DNA of 42,485 nt, taken from positions 1 to 42,485 of the forward strand of contig JAUXNQ010000007.1 in assembly GCA_030682715.1 (NCBI GenBank). The letters run 5' to 3'. Below, piece after piece: positions 1-9,227 of the stretch; position 1 is the first letter of the stretch, and each line of letters starts with the position of its first letter. The notes under the pieces were generated by a model that saw only the letters and a program-made list of their open reading frames with translations, did not search any database and was not told where the DNA came from. This DNA is from Methylotenera sp. (lineage in GTDB: Bacteria > Pseudomonadota > Gammaproteobacteria > Burkholderiales > Methylophilaceae). The translations under genes and the position numbers were made by a program.

Positions 1-174
1 AGGCTGGCTATTTGTTTGTGGTAAATCAATTTTTACAGCATGCGTCAGCAATGGTGCGGTAATGATAAAAATCACCAATAACACCAACATCACATCCACT
101 AACGGTGTAGTGTTAATCTCAGACATTGGTGCCGAATGTGGCGCACCGCCGACATTACTTCTTGACCCTATCAT
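1..174 (-). CDS. exbD: ExbD biopolymer transport protein (partial, C-terminus outside window)
   Basis: The reverse strand from 174 encodes the first 58 codons of an ExbD/TolR protein. The segment [20 protein letters not shown] is the classic single membrane helix with the protonatable Asp. ExbD pairs with ExbB in the inner membrane and passes proton-motive force to TonB. Its ATG overlaps the exbB stop codon (ATGA at 171-174), so the two are translationally coupled. The residues before MSEINTTP are a short cytoplasmic N-terminus. The gene is cut by the left edge, so full length and C-terminal periplasmic domain cannot be checked. Confidence 0.93.
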   Translation of the reverse strand, partial: MIGSRSNVGGAPHSAPMSEINTTPLVDVMLVLLVIFIITAPLLTHAVKIDLPQTNSQP

Positions 175-920
175 GCTACGACACCTGCAACATGCACTGC
201 TTGGTCAGCAACACCCTGTTTGTGCGCGCGATTAGTGCGCATTACCGCACCTGTGGTAATCAAGGTATGCAACTCGTAGCCAAATTTTTCTAGCGTTACA
301 GATAAAGTACGGTTACTACGCACAATTGCGTTATAAGCTAACACGGCTGGGATAGCCACAGCCAAACCTAGTGCCGTCATAATCAAAGCCTCACCCACTG
401 GTCCTGCCACTTTATCTAAGGTCGCCTGGCCACTTAAGCTGATGCTGGCTAGCGCGTGATAAATGCCCCACACTGTGCCAAACAAACCTACAAACGGCGA
501 CACACTACCCACAGAAGCCAATACGGTTAAGCCGCCTTCCATACTTGCATTTTCTTCTGCAATGCTGCGGTTCATGGCACGTGCTACAAACTCATCTTGC
601 GCCACCATTTCGGTGCCTTTTACTGTACACAGTTTGTGATGTTCAGCTGCTAAAGTAGCTTTCTCAGCCAACCGAGCTAGCCCAGTATTGGCATATGCCT
701 GACTTTGCTTAATTGCCACAGCTAAACTTGGTGCTTGCCAAAATACCTGTAAAAATGACTGATAAGCACTACGCATACGCCATGCACTAATGCTTCTAGT
801 CACGATTAAATACCAACTCGCCACAGACATTGTTAACAATATCAAGGCAACCAAGATAGAAACTGGTCCACCTGCCGTGATAAATTCCCAACTATTAAAC
901 TCATAACCGTTTTGCATCAT
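171..920 (-). CDS. exbB: ExbB proton channel subunit
   Basis: A 249-residue MotA/TolQ/ExbB family protein with three membrane segments at about residues 18-40, 130-157 and 174-200. The last two carry the conserved channel core ([20 protein letters not shown], then [20 protein letters not shown]). It forms the pentameric proton channel that energises TonB for outer-membrane iron, haem and B12 uptake. It sits between tonB and exbD in a minus-strand operon and shares an ATGA overlap with exbD. ExbB rather than TolQ is favoured because tonB and hemP are adjacent and no tolA or tolB is present. Length is normal for the family. Confidence 0.93.
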   Translation of the reverse strand: MMQNGYEFNSWEFITAGGPVSILVALILLTMSVASWYLIVTRSISAWRMRSAYQSFLQVFWQAPSLAVAIKQSQAYANTGLARLAEKATLAAEHHKLCTVKGTEMVAQDEFVARAMNRSIAEENASMEGGLTVLASVGSVSPFVGLFGTVWGIYHALASISLSGQATLDKVAGPVGEALIMTALGLAVAIPAVLAYNAIVRSNRTLSVTLEKFGYELHTLITTGAVMRTNRAHKQGVADQAVHVAGVVA

Positions 921-1035
921 TATCCTCGCTTAATTCTTAATCTGTTAATTGATTCAGCCCCATCAATTTGCTGTTCATCAATCCACTTTTCATCAGCCTA
1001 TACACGCATTAATCTATGCGTATTGATTGAGTGAC

Positions 1036-1893
1036 TTAACTACTCAATGTGAAATTTACTGGCACCAGCACATAAGCGCTAATTGGCTGATTACTACGTT
1101 TTGCTGGTACAAAACTCCATTTTTTAACAGCCTCAATAGCTGCCAGATCTAATTTATGATGGCCACTACTGGTATCTACTTTAACAGTCTCAGCTTTACC
1201 ATTTTCTGACACTAAAACTTTAAGTAGCACTTTGCCTTGCTCACCCATTCTTCTTGCTACCATTGGATAAGCAGGTGCTGGGTTATTTAAATAGGCGGCC
1301 CCAAAACTAGGTGGCTCGATTACTGGCGCAGCTGCGACCTTTTCATTTACAACCTTATCAGTCGCTTCTGTTGCCTTTGCTAATTGTTGCGGCTCAGCAG
1401 GTTTACTCTCTGCAACAACGGCCTCTTCGACCTTCTGTTCTACTGCTGGCTCTACTTGCTCAACTTTTCTAACAGCTTCTTCATTCACTACCAGCTTTTC
1501 TTCTGAGACTTTCTGCTTTTGCACTACTGGTTTATTCACTGGTGTTTTTTTCACTGGTAGCTTTTGAACTGGTTGCGCCTGCTCTACAGGTGGTTTAACT
1601 TCTGGAACATCGGCAACTTGGCTTACCAAGCTCACCATCATTGGTGTTGTTAGCTTATTTAGTACAACAGTTTCTGGTTTAGCATTCAATACGCCCACAA
1701 CAGCAAGCAGATGCATCAGGGTCACTACAGCAAGCATTTTGTAAGAGATTGTTTTTTTGTTTTTACGTGCTGCACCAATATAACTGTTAATCGACAAATG
1801 TTTTACATTAGATTTACTTGCAGTATCTACCTTGCTTACAACAGGCTCCAAAAAGAAGTGAGTATTCACTGCAAGTTCTGAATTTGTCATCAT
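1036..1893 (-). CDS. tonB: TonB energy-transducing protein
   Basis: Start chosen at the double ATG at 1893/1890 because AGGAGG lies just upstream (reverse complement of 1898-1903); a longer reading frame from 1926 has no such site. The product is 285 residues. It has a cytoplasmic N-terminus, one membrane helix at about 52-69, a long Pro/Lys/Val/Glu-rich periplasmic spacer, and a C-terminal TonB domain in the last ~85 residues (YPMVARRMGEQGKVLLKVLV, then KWSFVPAKR). It spans the periplasm to open TonB-dependent receptors, here probably including BtuB at 16135. The ~50-residue cytoplasmic N-terminus is longer than in E. coli TonB. Confidence 0.92.
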   Translation of the reverse strand: MMTNSELAVNTHFFLEPVVSKVDTASKSNVKHLSINSYIGAARKNKKTISYKMLAVVTLMHLLAVVGVLNAKPETVVLNKLTTPMMVSLVSQVADVPEVKPPVEQAQPVQKLPVKKTPVNKPVVQKQKVSEEKLVVNEEAVRKVEQVEPAVEQKVEEAVVAESKPAEPQQLAKATEATDKVVNEKVAAAPVIEPPSFGAAYLNNPAPAYPMVARRMGEQGKVLLKVLVSENGKAETVKVDTSSGHHKLDLAAIEAVKKWSFVPAKRSNQPISAYVLVPVNFTLSS

Positions 1894-1942
1894 ACTTCCT
1901 CCTAACCTATTTCGTAAAAACTGCAATATCGCTAATGCAGTA

Positions 1943-2113
1943 CTACTTTGTAAGAATCAACTTACCTTGATTGGTAAGTCTCAAACGGTAATCTTCACCA
2001 ACGTGCTTAATCACTAACTCACGCGCACCAGAAAACAAAAGCTCACTTGTTGTCACCCTAACAACAGAGACATCGGCAGCTTTAGTTTCATATTTCTTTT
2101 CATCCAGCATCAT
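1943..2113 (-). CDS. hemP: HemP hemin uptake protein (small)
   Basis: A 56-residue protein ending in the HemP signature GEDYRLRLTNQGKLILTK, preceded by ELLFSGARELVIKH. HemP/HmuP proteins are small factors encoded at the head of haem-uptake operons and are implicated as activators or RNA-binding regulators. The gene lies directly downstream of the Fur-box promoter and about 50 bases ahead of tonB, so it is the first gene of hemP-tonB-exbB-exbD. Two ATGs at 2113 and 2110 are both possible starts, with no strong Shine-Dalgarno. Identification rests on the very conserved C-terminal half. Confidence 0.88.
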   Translation of the reverse strand: MMLDEKKYETKAADVSVVRVTTSELLFSGARELVIKHVGEDYRLRLTNQGKLILTK

Positions 2114-2174
2114 TTATCAGGCTCATTATCAAGTTGGTAATTTCTACCGTTTAATTACCTTAACCACAAAAGCT

Positions 2175-2205
2175 AATGATAATTGTTATCATTTAGATTT
2201 GTCAA
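2175..2205 (-). promoter_or_regulatory. Fur-box promoter of hemP-tonB-exbB-exbD
   Basis: Bases 2175-2193 form a palindrome, AATGATAA-TTG-TTATCATT. Its core TGATAATTGTTATCA matches 14 of 15 positions of the 7-1-7 Fur consensus. On the minus strand TTGACA (2200-2205) stands 18 bases before TATCAT, which lies inside the box, so iron-loaded Fur would block polymerase. This makes the operon iron-repressed. Seen directly: motif and spacing. Inferred: Fur binding. Confidence 0.87.
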
Positions 2206-2255
2206 TAGTTTTGTGCTACCTTTGCTCTATGTCATTGATTTTATTTAGTTGTACT

Positions 2256-2562
2256 TATAGTTGCTCCATCAAACAATCCGATGCTGTGCCCATCGCACAA
2301 ATTGTCATACCGACCAAGTCGGTGTCCAGAGTCTTTAAGTCACTGGATTCCGTGTCAGACCGTGAGCCAGTGCTTGGCTTCCCCAATTTGATACCCGTAA
2401 AGGGCATCACCACCAATCTAAGTAGCTAAAGCTACAAGATTGGTGCGATAAGCGAGTAAGATCGTAAAGGTCTTATCCGTGGATATACCAGCTTCAGCTG
2501 GTTATTCACACGCGAAAGCACGGAATAACTAGGTGGTAGAATTATTTAGGGGAATAGCTATA
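2256..2562 (+). mobile_element. MITE-like dispersed repeat, copy A (307 bp)
   Basis: The element begins TATAGTTGCTCC and ends GGAATAGCTATA, giving imperfect terminal inverted repeats within TA dinucleotides. A related copy lies inverted at 28151-28418. The two share the outer ~55 bases at one end, a central block around CCAGAGTCTTTAAGTCACTG, and the other end (CAGCTTCAGCTGGTTATTCA to the terminus). They differ by internal insertions or deletions. A 76-codon frame at 2199-2429 crosses the left boundary and is not a gene. The TATAG ends recall Correia-type elements, but family assignment is inference. Confidence 0.75.
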
Positions 2563-2582
2563 AGTCAGCCAAGGTAAAACAG

Positions 2583-3302
2583 CTATTTACGCGTAAACAC
2601 CATATCCCAGACGCCATGCCCTAGTTTTAGGCCACGATTCTCAAATTTGGTAAGTGGGCGGTAACTTGGTTTGACGGCATAATCTTTTACTGTATTTTCC
2701 AACTGTGTTTCTGCATTGAGTACCTCTAATACCCACTCAGCATATTCTTGCCAATCTGTTGCCACATGAAGATAGCCACCAGCTTTAAGCTTAGTGCATA
2801 ACAACTTTACAAACTCAGCCTGAATCAACCGACGTTTGTGGTGACGTTTTTTATGCCAAGGATCAGGGAAAAAGATATGCACGCCGTCCAAGCTCGCATC
2901 CGCCACCATGTGATGCAACACTTCAACCACGTCATGTTGAATGACACGAATGTTTGTTAGCGCATTTTCCTGAATCAATTTAAGCAGTGCGCCCACACCT
3001 GGGGTATGTACCTCGGCGGCTAAAAAATCACAATCAGGTAGCACTTGAGCGATTTTGGCGGTAGTCTCACCCATACCAAAACCAATTTCCAGTATCTTTT
3101 TACTATCTGCTCGATTAAATACTGCATTTAGATCTAATAACTCTGGTGTGTAACTCACCCCAAACTGCGGAAAACCTGTTTCTAACGCACGCGCTTGGCC
3201 TTTAGTTAAACGCCCTTGGCGCAACACGAAACTGCGAATACGACGCTGGCTTAGCGCTTCGGTTTCATTTTCAATTTTTTCTGTTTGATTTAATGTATTC
3301 AT
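2583..3302 (-). CDS. trmB: tRNA (guanine-46-N7)-methyltransferase TrmB
   Basis: A 239-residue SAM-dependent methyltransferase that makes m7G46 in the variable loop of tRNAs. The SAM-binding motif LEIGFGMGE is at about 71-79. The TrmB signature [17 protein letters not shown] (~145-161) supplies the conserved DPWxKKRHxKRR catalytic and tRNA-binding stretch. The C-terminal [16 protein letters not shown] block matches the family's TxFExRGxxxGH ending. It stands alone on the minus strand, about 110 bases from midA, with the MITE copy just past its 3' end. Confidence 0.96.
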   Translation of the reverse strand: MNTLNQTEKIENETEALSQRRIRSFVLRQGRLTKGQARALETGFPQFGVSYTPELLDLNAVFNRADSKKILEIGFGMGETTAKIAQVLPDCDFLAAEVHTPGVGALLKLIQENALTNIRVIQHDVVEVLHHMVADASLDGVHIFFPDPWHKKRHHKRRLIQAEFVKLLCTKLKAGGYLHVATDWQEYAEWVLEVLNAETQLENTVKDYAVKPSYRPLTKFENRGLKLGHGVWDMVFTRK

Positions 3303-3414
3303 AAGGGCGAATTATACTTCAGGTACAACAACACGTCAGTTACAACAAGTCGTCAAATACAATAACTAGCCAAGCGCAACAACTTATCGCGGCCACATTG
3401 CTGACATTATTATT

Positions 3415-4578
3415 TTAAAGCGTATGTGACTTATCACCAGACGAAAAGCCGATTAACGCTTGATTTAGCCCTTTGCCTAAGGCGATTACTTTAAATAAAT
3501 CTCCCATTTCCGCAGGAGACAACAACTTTTGCGCAGCGGCAGCTAGTGGTGCATAGCGCGCCATATCATGCGGAGAGACTTGACTCATGATCTCTAAAAT
3601 ACCGCAGTTCATTAAAAATTGGGCTTGTGAACAAAAGCCCATCAATTCAAGGCCACTACGCTCACCTGCATCAGCAACACTAGTAAAGTCCACATGCGCA
3701 GTAACATCCTGCAAGCCAACATAAATCAGCGGATCAACGTGCGCGTAATGCTGGTAATGACACATCAATGTCCCTAGATTGCGTTGCGGATGATAATACT
3801 CACGCGCAGAAAAACCATAATCAACCATCATGATGACGCCATGCTTTAACGAACTACCCAAGCTACTTACAAGGCCAATCGCCGCGGGGCTGATTTCAGT
3901 CAAATAATCATCAGGCAACTCATGTGCATTCGCTAAATCAAAAAGCTCACCAGAAGCTAATGGCTTATCTTGCAAATAAAAATTGCCATTAAACGACACA
4001 CCTCGCTCATACAATACTTGTAAATCAGCAGAGGCTGGTTTGTATATTAAATGTACGGGAACAGCATCAAGCACTTCATTACCCAACATAACGCCAACAA
4101 AATTAGCTGGCAAGGTATCCAGCCAAACAACTCGCTCAAACAATGCTTCAGGGAGATTTTTCTGCATAGTCTCAAGCTGAACCTGGCGCAAGTAAGCACT
4201 AACTTCAAGAATGTAATAATGAGACGGCAGTTGGTTAAGCGACTGTAAGCTCAGCAACAAATCAACAGCGAGCTTACCAGAACCTGCACCTAGCTCAAGC
4301 ACATCACCCTGCGTTTCAACTAACACCCGCGCAACTTGGTTAGCAACAGCTTGTGCAAACAAAGGCGAAATTTCAGGTGCAGTGACAAAATCTCCGCCTA
4401 CGCCGAACTTTTTAGCGCCGCCGCTGTAATAACCTAGGCTGGGTGTATAAAGTGCCATCTGCATAAAGTCAGCAAATGATAGCCAACCGCCATGCTGACT
4501 GATTCTATCTTGAATTAGCAACGCAAGCTGCTGACTATGCGCTTGCGCATCAGCGTTAGGAATAGGTAATGAACTCAT
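3415..4578 (-). CDS. Class I SAM-dependent methyltransferase, MidA/NDUFAF7 family
   Basis: A 387-residue protein of the MidA/NDUFAF7 family. Conserved blocks are GYYSGGAKKFGVGGDFVTAP (~49-68), the SAM loop ELGAGSGKLA (~95-104), and GNEVLDAVPVH. The mitochondrial relative methylates an arginine of the NDUFS2 subunit of complex I; the bacterial role is less certain but may be similar. It is divergent from the neighbouring pteridine reductase gene with only 40 bases between starts, so their promoters must overlap. Length is typical. Confidence 0.85.
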   Translation of the reverse strand: MSSLPIPNADAQAHSQQLALLIQDRISQHGGWLSFADFMQMALYTPSLGYYSGGAKKFGVGGDFVTAPEISPLFAQAVANQVARVLVETQGDVLELGAGSGKLAVDLLLSLQSLNQLPSHYYILEVSAYLRQVQLETMQKNLPEALFERVVWLDTLPANFVGVMLGNEVLDAVPVHLIYKPASADLQVLYERGVSFNGNFYLQDKPLASGELFDLANAHELPDDYLTEISPAAIGLVSSLGSSLKHGVIMMVDYGFSAREYYHPQRNLGTLMCHYQHYAHVDPLIYVGLQDVTAHVDFTSVADAGERSGLELMGFCSQAQFLMNCGILEIMSQVSPHDMARYAPLAAAAQKLLSPAEMGDLFKVIALGKGLNQALIGFSSGDKSHTL

Positions 4579-4618
4579 AAGCCATTATAATATTTTAGAA
4601 GAAAGAAATGAGTAAACT

Positions 4619-5368
4619 GTGGATACAAACAAAGATAAAGTTATTTTAATCACTGGTGGCGCAAAGCGCGTTGGTGCCGCCATGTGTCGTGAGTTACACA
4701 AGCATGGCGCAAAACTAATGATTCACTACAACACCAGCATGTCAGAGGCTCGTGCGCTACAAGCAGAACTCAATTTATTGCGCGCAAACTCAGTCTCTAT
4801 TATCCAAGGTGATTTGCTTAACAACAACGTATTACCTACACTGGTGAGTGAAACTGTGAATCAGTTTGGCAAATTAGACGTGCTCATCAATAATGCGTCA
4901 ACTTACTACCCAACAGACTTAGGGCAAATTAACGAAGAAAATTGGCAAGACTTAATCGGTAGCAATTTAAAAGCACCTGTATTTTTAGCACAGGCGGCTG
5001 CGCCTGAGTTGCGTAAAAACCACGGCTGCATTATTAATATCACTGACATGCATATTGAACGCCCGAAAAAGGGCTATATTGTTTACAGCGTGGCAAAGGC
5101 TGGCTTAGTGACACTCACCAAATCACTCGCACATGAGCTTAGCCCCGAGGTGAGAGTCAATGCTGTTGCCCCAGGGCCTGTACAATGGCCAGAAAGCAAC
5201 CCGCAATTTGATGAAGTCTATCGCCAGCGCGTCATTAACCAAACTTTGCTTAAGCGTGTAGGCGAAGCGGAAGACGTAGCCAAAGCCGTTAAGTTCTTGA
5301 TTTACGACGCACCATTTATCACAGGGCACGTATTAGCAGTTGATGGCGGCCGCTCTTTAAACCTGTAA
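4619..5368 (+). CDS. folM: Pteridine reductase-type short-chain dehydrogenase (FolM-like)
   Basis: A 249-residue short-chain dehydrogenase starting at GTG 4619; a stop codon 6 bases upstream excludes a longer frame, and the ATG at 4609 is out of frame. The cofactor loop is TGGAKRVG (12-19), whose Arg is typical of NADPH-dependent pteridine reductases. The NNAS motif is at 91-94. The catalytic set is Asp143-Tyr156-Lys160: Asp replaces the usual Ser, with the spacing of trypanosomatid PTR1. This points to dihydrofolate/dihydromonapterin reduction. Substrate is inferred from the motif, not proven. Confidence 0.83.
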   Translation: MDTNKDKVILITGGAKRVGAAMCRELHKHGAKLMIHYNTSMSEARALQAELNLLRANSVSIIQGDLLNNNVLPTLVSETVNQFGKLDVLINNASTYYPTDLGQINEENWQDLIGSNLKAPVFLAQAAAPELRKNHGCIINITDMHIERPKKGYIVYSVAKAGLVTLTKSLAHELSPEVRVNAVAPGPVQWPESNPQFDEVYRQRVINQTLLKRVGEAEDVAKAVKFLIYDAPFITGHVLAVDGGRSLNL

Positions 5369-5433
5369 CGACATTTAATGAACACCCATCAAACATGATG
5401 CCACTTTGTAATATATTTTAGATTTAAAACATA

Positions 5434-6339
5434 ATGATTAAACACTTACCAGACAACCATTCAAACAACTTTATCAAACTACGCAATAGTTTGATTAGTG
5501 CCACGGGCAAAGCCATTGGCGACTACAACATGATTGAAGAAGGCGACACCGTGCTGGTATGTATGAGCGGCGGCAAAGACTCTCACGCTATGTTGATGAT
5601 TCTGCTCGCATTGCAAGAGCGCGCCCCTATCAACTTCAAACTGATTGCGATGAATCTTGATCAAAAGCAACCAGGCTTTCCCGCAGACATACTGCCAGCC
5701 TATTTCGAGAAGCTAGGAATTGATTATCGAATTGTAGAGGCAGACACTTACTCTATCGTTAAAGAAAAAATTCCAGAAGGAAAAACCACATGCTCACTGT
5801 GTTCACGCCTGCGTCGCGGTGTGATCTACACCACTGCTAAAGAATTAGGCGCAAATAAAATTGCACTAGGCCACCACCGTGATGATATTGTTGAAACCTT
5901 ATTCTTGAACTTATTCTTTGGCGCAAAAATGAAAGCCATGCCGCCAAAACTAGCCACTAATGACAAACAAAATATCGTCATTCGCCCATTAGCATATTGC
6001 AGTGAAAAAGATATTGCCAGCTACGCGCGTCAAATGGAGTTTCCAATTATCCCTTGCGATTTATGCGGTAGCCAAGAGAACCTACAACGCCAAAAAGTGA
6101 AAGACATGCTACAAAACTGGGAGCGTGAGCAACCTGGGCGGATTAATAATATTTTCCGCGCCATTACGAATGTAGAACCATCCCATTTAGCCGATACTAA
6201 TTTATATGACTTCAAAAATCTAAGTCAAGCTAAGGCGGATGATGAAGATCCTTTATTCGGAGATATTGCCAATGAAGGCGCTGCATTAAGTTTAGCCAGC
6301 ACAGAAGGCAGCAAAATTGAGTTTATTCGCAACAAATAA
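5434..6339 (+). CDS. ttcA: tRNA 2-thiocytidine-32 synthetase TtcA
   Basis: A 301-residue PP-loop ATPase that thiolates C32 of certain tRNAs with a [4Fe-4S] cluster. The PP-loop SGGKDS is at 45-50. Cluster-type cysteines are at 120 and 123 ([12 protein letters not shown]) and at 208 and 211 ([13 protein letters not shown]). [17 protein letters not shown] is the family's second nucleotide-binding block. About 65 bases separate it from the upstream reductase, so co-transcription is possible. Length and all key residues are normal. Confidence 0.95.
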   Translation: MIKHLPDNHSNNFIKLRNSLISATGKAIGDYNMIEEGDTVLVCMSGGKDSHAMLMILLALQERAPINFKLIAMNLDQKQPGFPADILPAYFEKLGIDYRIVEADTYSIVKEKIPEGKTTCSLCSRLRRGVIYTTAKELGANKIALGHHRDDIVETLFLNLFFGAKMKAMPPKLATNDKQNIVIRPLAYCSEKDIASYARQMEFPIIPCDLCGSQENLQRQKVKDMLQNWEREQPGRINNIFRAITNVEPSHLADTNLYDFKNLSQAKADDEDPLFGDIANEGAALSLASTEGSKIEFIRNK

Positions 6340-6450
6340 GGTAACAAGCAAAAAAAATTGCACTATATAGTTTAAGTTGTTGTATTTTAGGCAATGTCCT
6401 TGTTATCATCCAAAATGTTAGAAAAGCAAACTCCTTATTATTAGGCATTC

Positions 6451-9063
6451 ATGTCCAAACTACTTATTGTTGAATCTCCATCTAAAGCAAAAACGCTCAA
6501 AAAATATCTTGGGAGCGATTTTGAGGTACTTGCCTCTTATGGACATGTACGTGATTTAATTCCTAAAAATGGCGCGGTAGATACCGAAAATCAATTCGCC
6601 ATGAAGTACGACATCATTGAACGCAACAGCAAGCATGTAGACGCGATTGCAAAAGCGGTTAAAAGTGCTGATAGCATCTATCTGGCAACCGATCCGGACC
6701 GCGAAGGTGAAGCCATTTCTTGGCATATTGCTGAGATTCTGAAATCTAAGAACCTACTTAAAAACAAACTCATGAAACGTGTCGTCTTTCATGAGATTAC
6801 CAAAGGTGCTGTAGAACACGCGATTGCCGAGCCACGCGATATTTCCATGCCAATGGTGAATGCGCAACAAGCACGCCGCGCACTGGATTACCTAGTCGGC
6901 TTTAATTTATCTCCATTGCTGTGGAAAAAAATCCGTCGCGGGCTATCTGCTGGCCGCGTACAAAGCCCAGCGCTACGCCTGATTGTTGAGCGCGAGTTAG
7001 AAATTGAAGCGTTTAAATCACAAGAATACTGGTCTATCCATTTAGACGCATTAAAACATCAACATGGTTTTAAAGCTAAATTGGTACAACTCAACAATCA
7101 AAAAGTTGAGCAATTCACGGTCATTAATCATGATCAGCAATCTGAGATTGTAGGTAAGCTACTGCTAGCAAGCGCAGGTAAAACCACAGTATCACGCGTT
7201 GAAAAGAAACAACGTAGCCGCAGCCCTGCTGCACCATTTACTACCTCTACCTTACAACAAGAAGCTGTACGTAAACTAGGGTTCACGACCTCACGCGCAA
7301 TGCGTGTAGCACAACAACTATACGAAGGCGTAGATGTAGGCAGTGGTACCGTGGGCTTAATCACTTACATGCGTACAGACTCATTTAGCTTGGCTACTGA
7401 AGCCGTCATGCAAATTCGTGACTATGTTAAAAAGAATTTTGACGCTGATTACCTACCAAAATCACCTGTCATGTACAAAACGAAGTCTAAAAGTGCTCAA
7501 GAAGCGCATGAGGCGATTCGCCCAACCGACATCTCTCGTACACCAGCCAGCGTTCGCCAATATTTAAACGACGAACAATTTAAATTGTATGAAATGATCT
7601 GGAAGCGCGCACTTGCCTGCCAAATGGCACCCGCTAAGTTTGACGCAGTCAGCGTAGATTTAAGCGTGGGTAGCGATGCAAACCTGTTCCGTGCAACAGG
7701 CCAAACCCTTGTATTCCCAGGCTTTATCGCAGTATATATGGAAGGCTCAGACGACGAGGAAGAAGAAGACGAAAGCAAACTGCCTAATCTCGAAACAGGT
7801 GAAGTACTCACTGTTGAAAAGATTTACGGCGACCAACACTTTACCGAACCACCTCCGCGCTACTCTGAAGCTAGCTTAGTAAAAGTATTAGAAGAGTACG
7901 GCATAGGCCGCCCTTCTACCTATGCAAGCATCATTAGTACGCTACAAGACCGTGAATACGTACTGCTAGATAAAAAACGCTTCACACCGACTGATGTTGG
8001 CCGTGTTGTGAACAAATTCTTAACCGAACATTTCACCAAGTATGTGGACTATGACTTCACAGCAAACCTAGAAAATGCGCTGGATAGCGTGGCTGAGGGT
8101 GAGCGTGAGTGGATTCCACTCATGGATGAATTCTGGAAAGATTTTAATCAACAAATTCACGACAAAGCGGACGTTGATCGTCCAGGTAATGAACTTATCG
8201 ATGAAGCATGCCCGAAATGTGGCAAGCCATTACAAAAACAATTAAGCAGATTTGGTAGCTTTATTGGCTGTACAGGTTATAACGATACCCCAAAATGTGA
8301 CTATAAACGTAGCATCGATGGCACTGCCAACGCAGGCGCAGATCCAGTGACGATTGGTGTAGATACAGCGACTAGCAAAGAAATCTACTTGATGAATGGT
8401 CCTTATGGCCCATACCTACAATTAGGTCTTGCTGTAGAAGGTGAAAAGAAGAAACCAAAACGTGTAAGCATTCCCAAAGAAATACCGCTTGCAGATGTCA
8501 ACCTAGACACAGCAAACATGCTGTTGTCATTGCCACGCGACCTCGGCTTACACCCAGAGACCAACAAAAAAATCATTGCGAATATTGGCCGTTTTGGTCC
8601 TTATATCAATCATGATGCAAAGTTCAAATCCATCCCTAAAAACCTAAGTGTATTTAGTATTGATTTAGATGGTGCAGTAGCGCTACTCGCACAAGCAAAT
8701 ACGGGCCCTGCGCCACTTTGTTCATTAGGTAGCCATCCAACTGAAGATGGTCAGATTGAAGTGTTTGCTGGACGCTACGGCCCTTATGTACAACATGGGA
8801 AGATTCGCGCAACCTTGCCAAAAAGTGTAGAGCCTGAATCTCTAACAATGGAAGAGGCATTAGAGCTATTAAGTGCAAAAGCAGCAAAAGAAGCACCTGC
8901 TAAAAAAACAACTGCAAAAAAAGCGGTAGCTAAGAAAACGACAGCTACAAAACCAGCGGCAGAGAAGAAGGCCAGCGCGGCCAAAGCTAAACCTGCCGCG
9001 AAGAAAGCAACTGCTAAAAAAACTGCTGCTAAAAAAACTAACACTAAACCTACTGCTGCCTAA
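6451..9063 (+). CDS. topA: DNA topoisomerase I (type IA)
   Basis: An 870-residue type IA topoisomerase that relaxes negative supercoils. The N-terminal TOPRIM domain opens with KLLIVESPSKAKTLKKYLG and holds the DPDREGEA metal site. The catalytic tyrosine is in LITYMRTDS, about residue 306. A four-cysteine zinc ribbon (CPKCGKPL through the CGYN-like region to PKC) lies at about 587-615, followed by further zinc-less ribbon repeats (FGPYI, YGPYV). The last ~55 residues are a Lys/Ala/Thr-rich tail, probably a nonspecific DNA-binding extension common in betaproteobacteria. An acidic run (SDDEEEEDESK) lies at about 431-441. Confidence 0.97.
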   Translation: MSKLLIVESPSKAKTLKKYLGSDFEVLASYGHVRDLIPKNGAVDTENQFAMKYDIIERNSKHVDAIAKAVKSADSIYLATDPDREGEAISWHIAEILKSKNLLKNKLMKRVVFHEITKGAVEHAIAEPRDISMPMVNAQQARRALDYLVGFNLSPLLWKKIRRGLSAGRVQSPALRLIVERELEIEAFKSQEYWSIHLDALKHQHGFKAKLVQLNNQKVEQFTVINHDQQSEIVGKLLLASAGKTTVSRVEKKQRSRSPAAPFTTSTLQQEAVRKLGFTTSRAMRVAQQLYEGVDVGSGTVGLITYMRTDSFSLATEAVMQIRDYVKKNFDADYLPKSPVMYKTKSKSAQEAHEAIRPTDISRTPASVRQYLNDEQFKLYEMIWKRALACQMAPAKFDAVSVDLSVGSDANLFRATGQTLVFPGFIAVYMEGSDDEEEEDESKLPNLETGEVLTVEKIYGDQHFTEPPPRYSEASLVKVLEEYGIGRPSTYASIISTLQDREYVLLDKKRFTPTDVGRVVNKFLTEHFTKYVDYDFTANLENALDSVAEGEREWIPLMDEFWKDFNQQIHDKADVDRPGNELIDEACPKCGKPLQKQLSRFGSFIGCTGYNDTPKCDYKRSIDGTANAGADPVTIGVDTATSKEIYLMNGPYGPYLQLGLAVEGEKKKPKRVSIPKEIPLADVNLDTANMLLSLPRDLGLHPETNKKIIANIGRFGPYINHDAKFKSIPKNLSVFSIDLDGAVALLAQANTGPAPLCSLGSHPTEDGQIEVFAGRYGPYVQHGKIRATLPKSVEPESLTMEEALELLSAKAAKEAPAKKTTAKKAVAKKTTATKPAAEKKASAAKAKPAAKKATAKKTAAKKTNTKPTAA

Positions 9064-9110
9064 CTTTTATAGCAACATTTAGATTGCAGCATCAATGACT
9101 TAGCCAAATA

Positions 9111-9137
9111 AAAAAGCGGTTTTTAAAACCGCTTTTT
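9111..9137. terminator. Bidirectional intrinsic terminator between topA and phoU
   Basis: AAAAAGCGGTTTT is followed by its inverted copy AAAACCGCTTTTTT. It is symmetrical, with an A tract before and a T tract after the GC core, so it can stop both topA (plus) and phoU (minus) transcripts. The gap 9064-9221 otherwise holds only the short tandem array at 9157-9227. Confidence 0.85.
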
Positions 9138-9156
9138 TATTTTATTCACACAATAC

Positions 9157-9227
9157 TTTAGGTACTATGGCTAAGTATTATGGGACTAAGTGCTATAGAG
9201 CTAAGTGCTATGCACTAAGTACTATGA
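9157..9227. repeat. Imperfect ~15-bp tandem repeat at the 3' end of phoU
   Basis: Four to five units of about 15 bases follow one another: CTAAGTATTATGGGA, CTAAGTGCTATAGAG, CTAAGTGCTATGCA, CTAAGTACTATGA, with a degenerate first unit before 9171. The array includes the stop codon of phoU (9222-9224) and lies between that gene and the shared terminator. Function unknown; it may be slippage-generated. Confidence 0.75.

Noticed and set aside
2199-2429. 76-codon plus-strand frame with a hydrophobic start
   Set aside because: It crosses the hemP promoter side and the left end of a dispersed repeat, has no ribosome site, and the repeat copy at 28151-28418 does not preserve the frame.
8654-9044. Minus-strand frames opposite the topA tail
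   Set aside because: Ala/Val/Phe-rich shadows of the Lys/Ala-rich coding tail of topA on the other strand.
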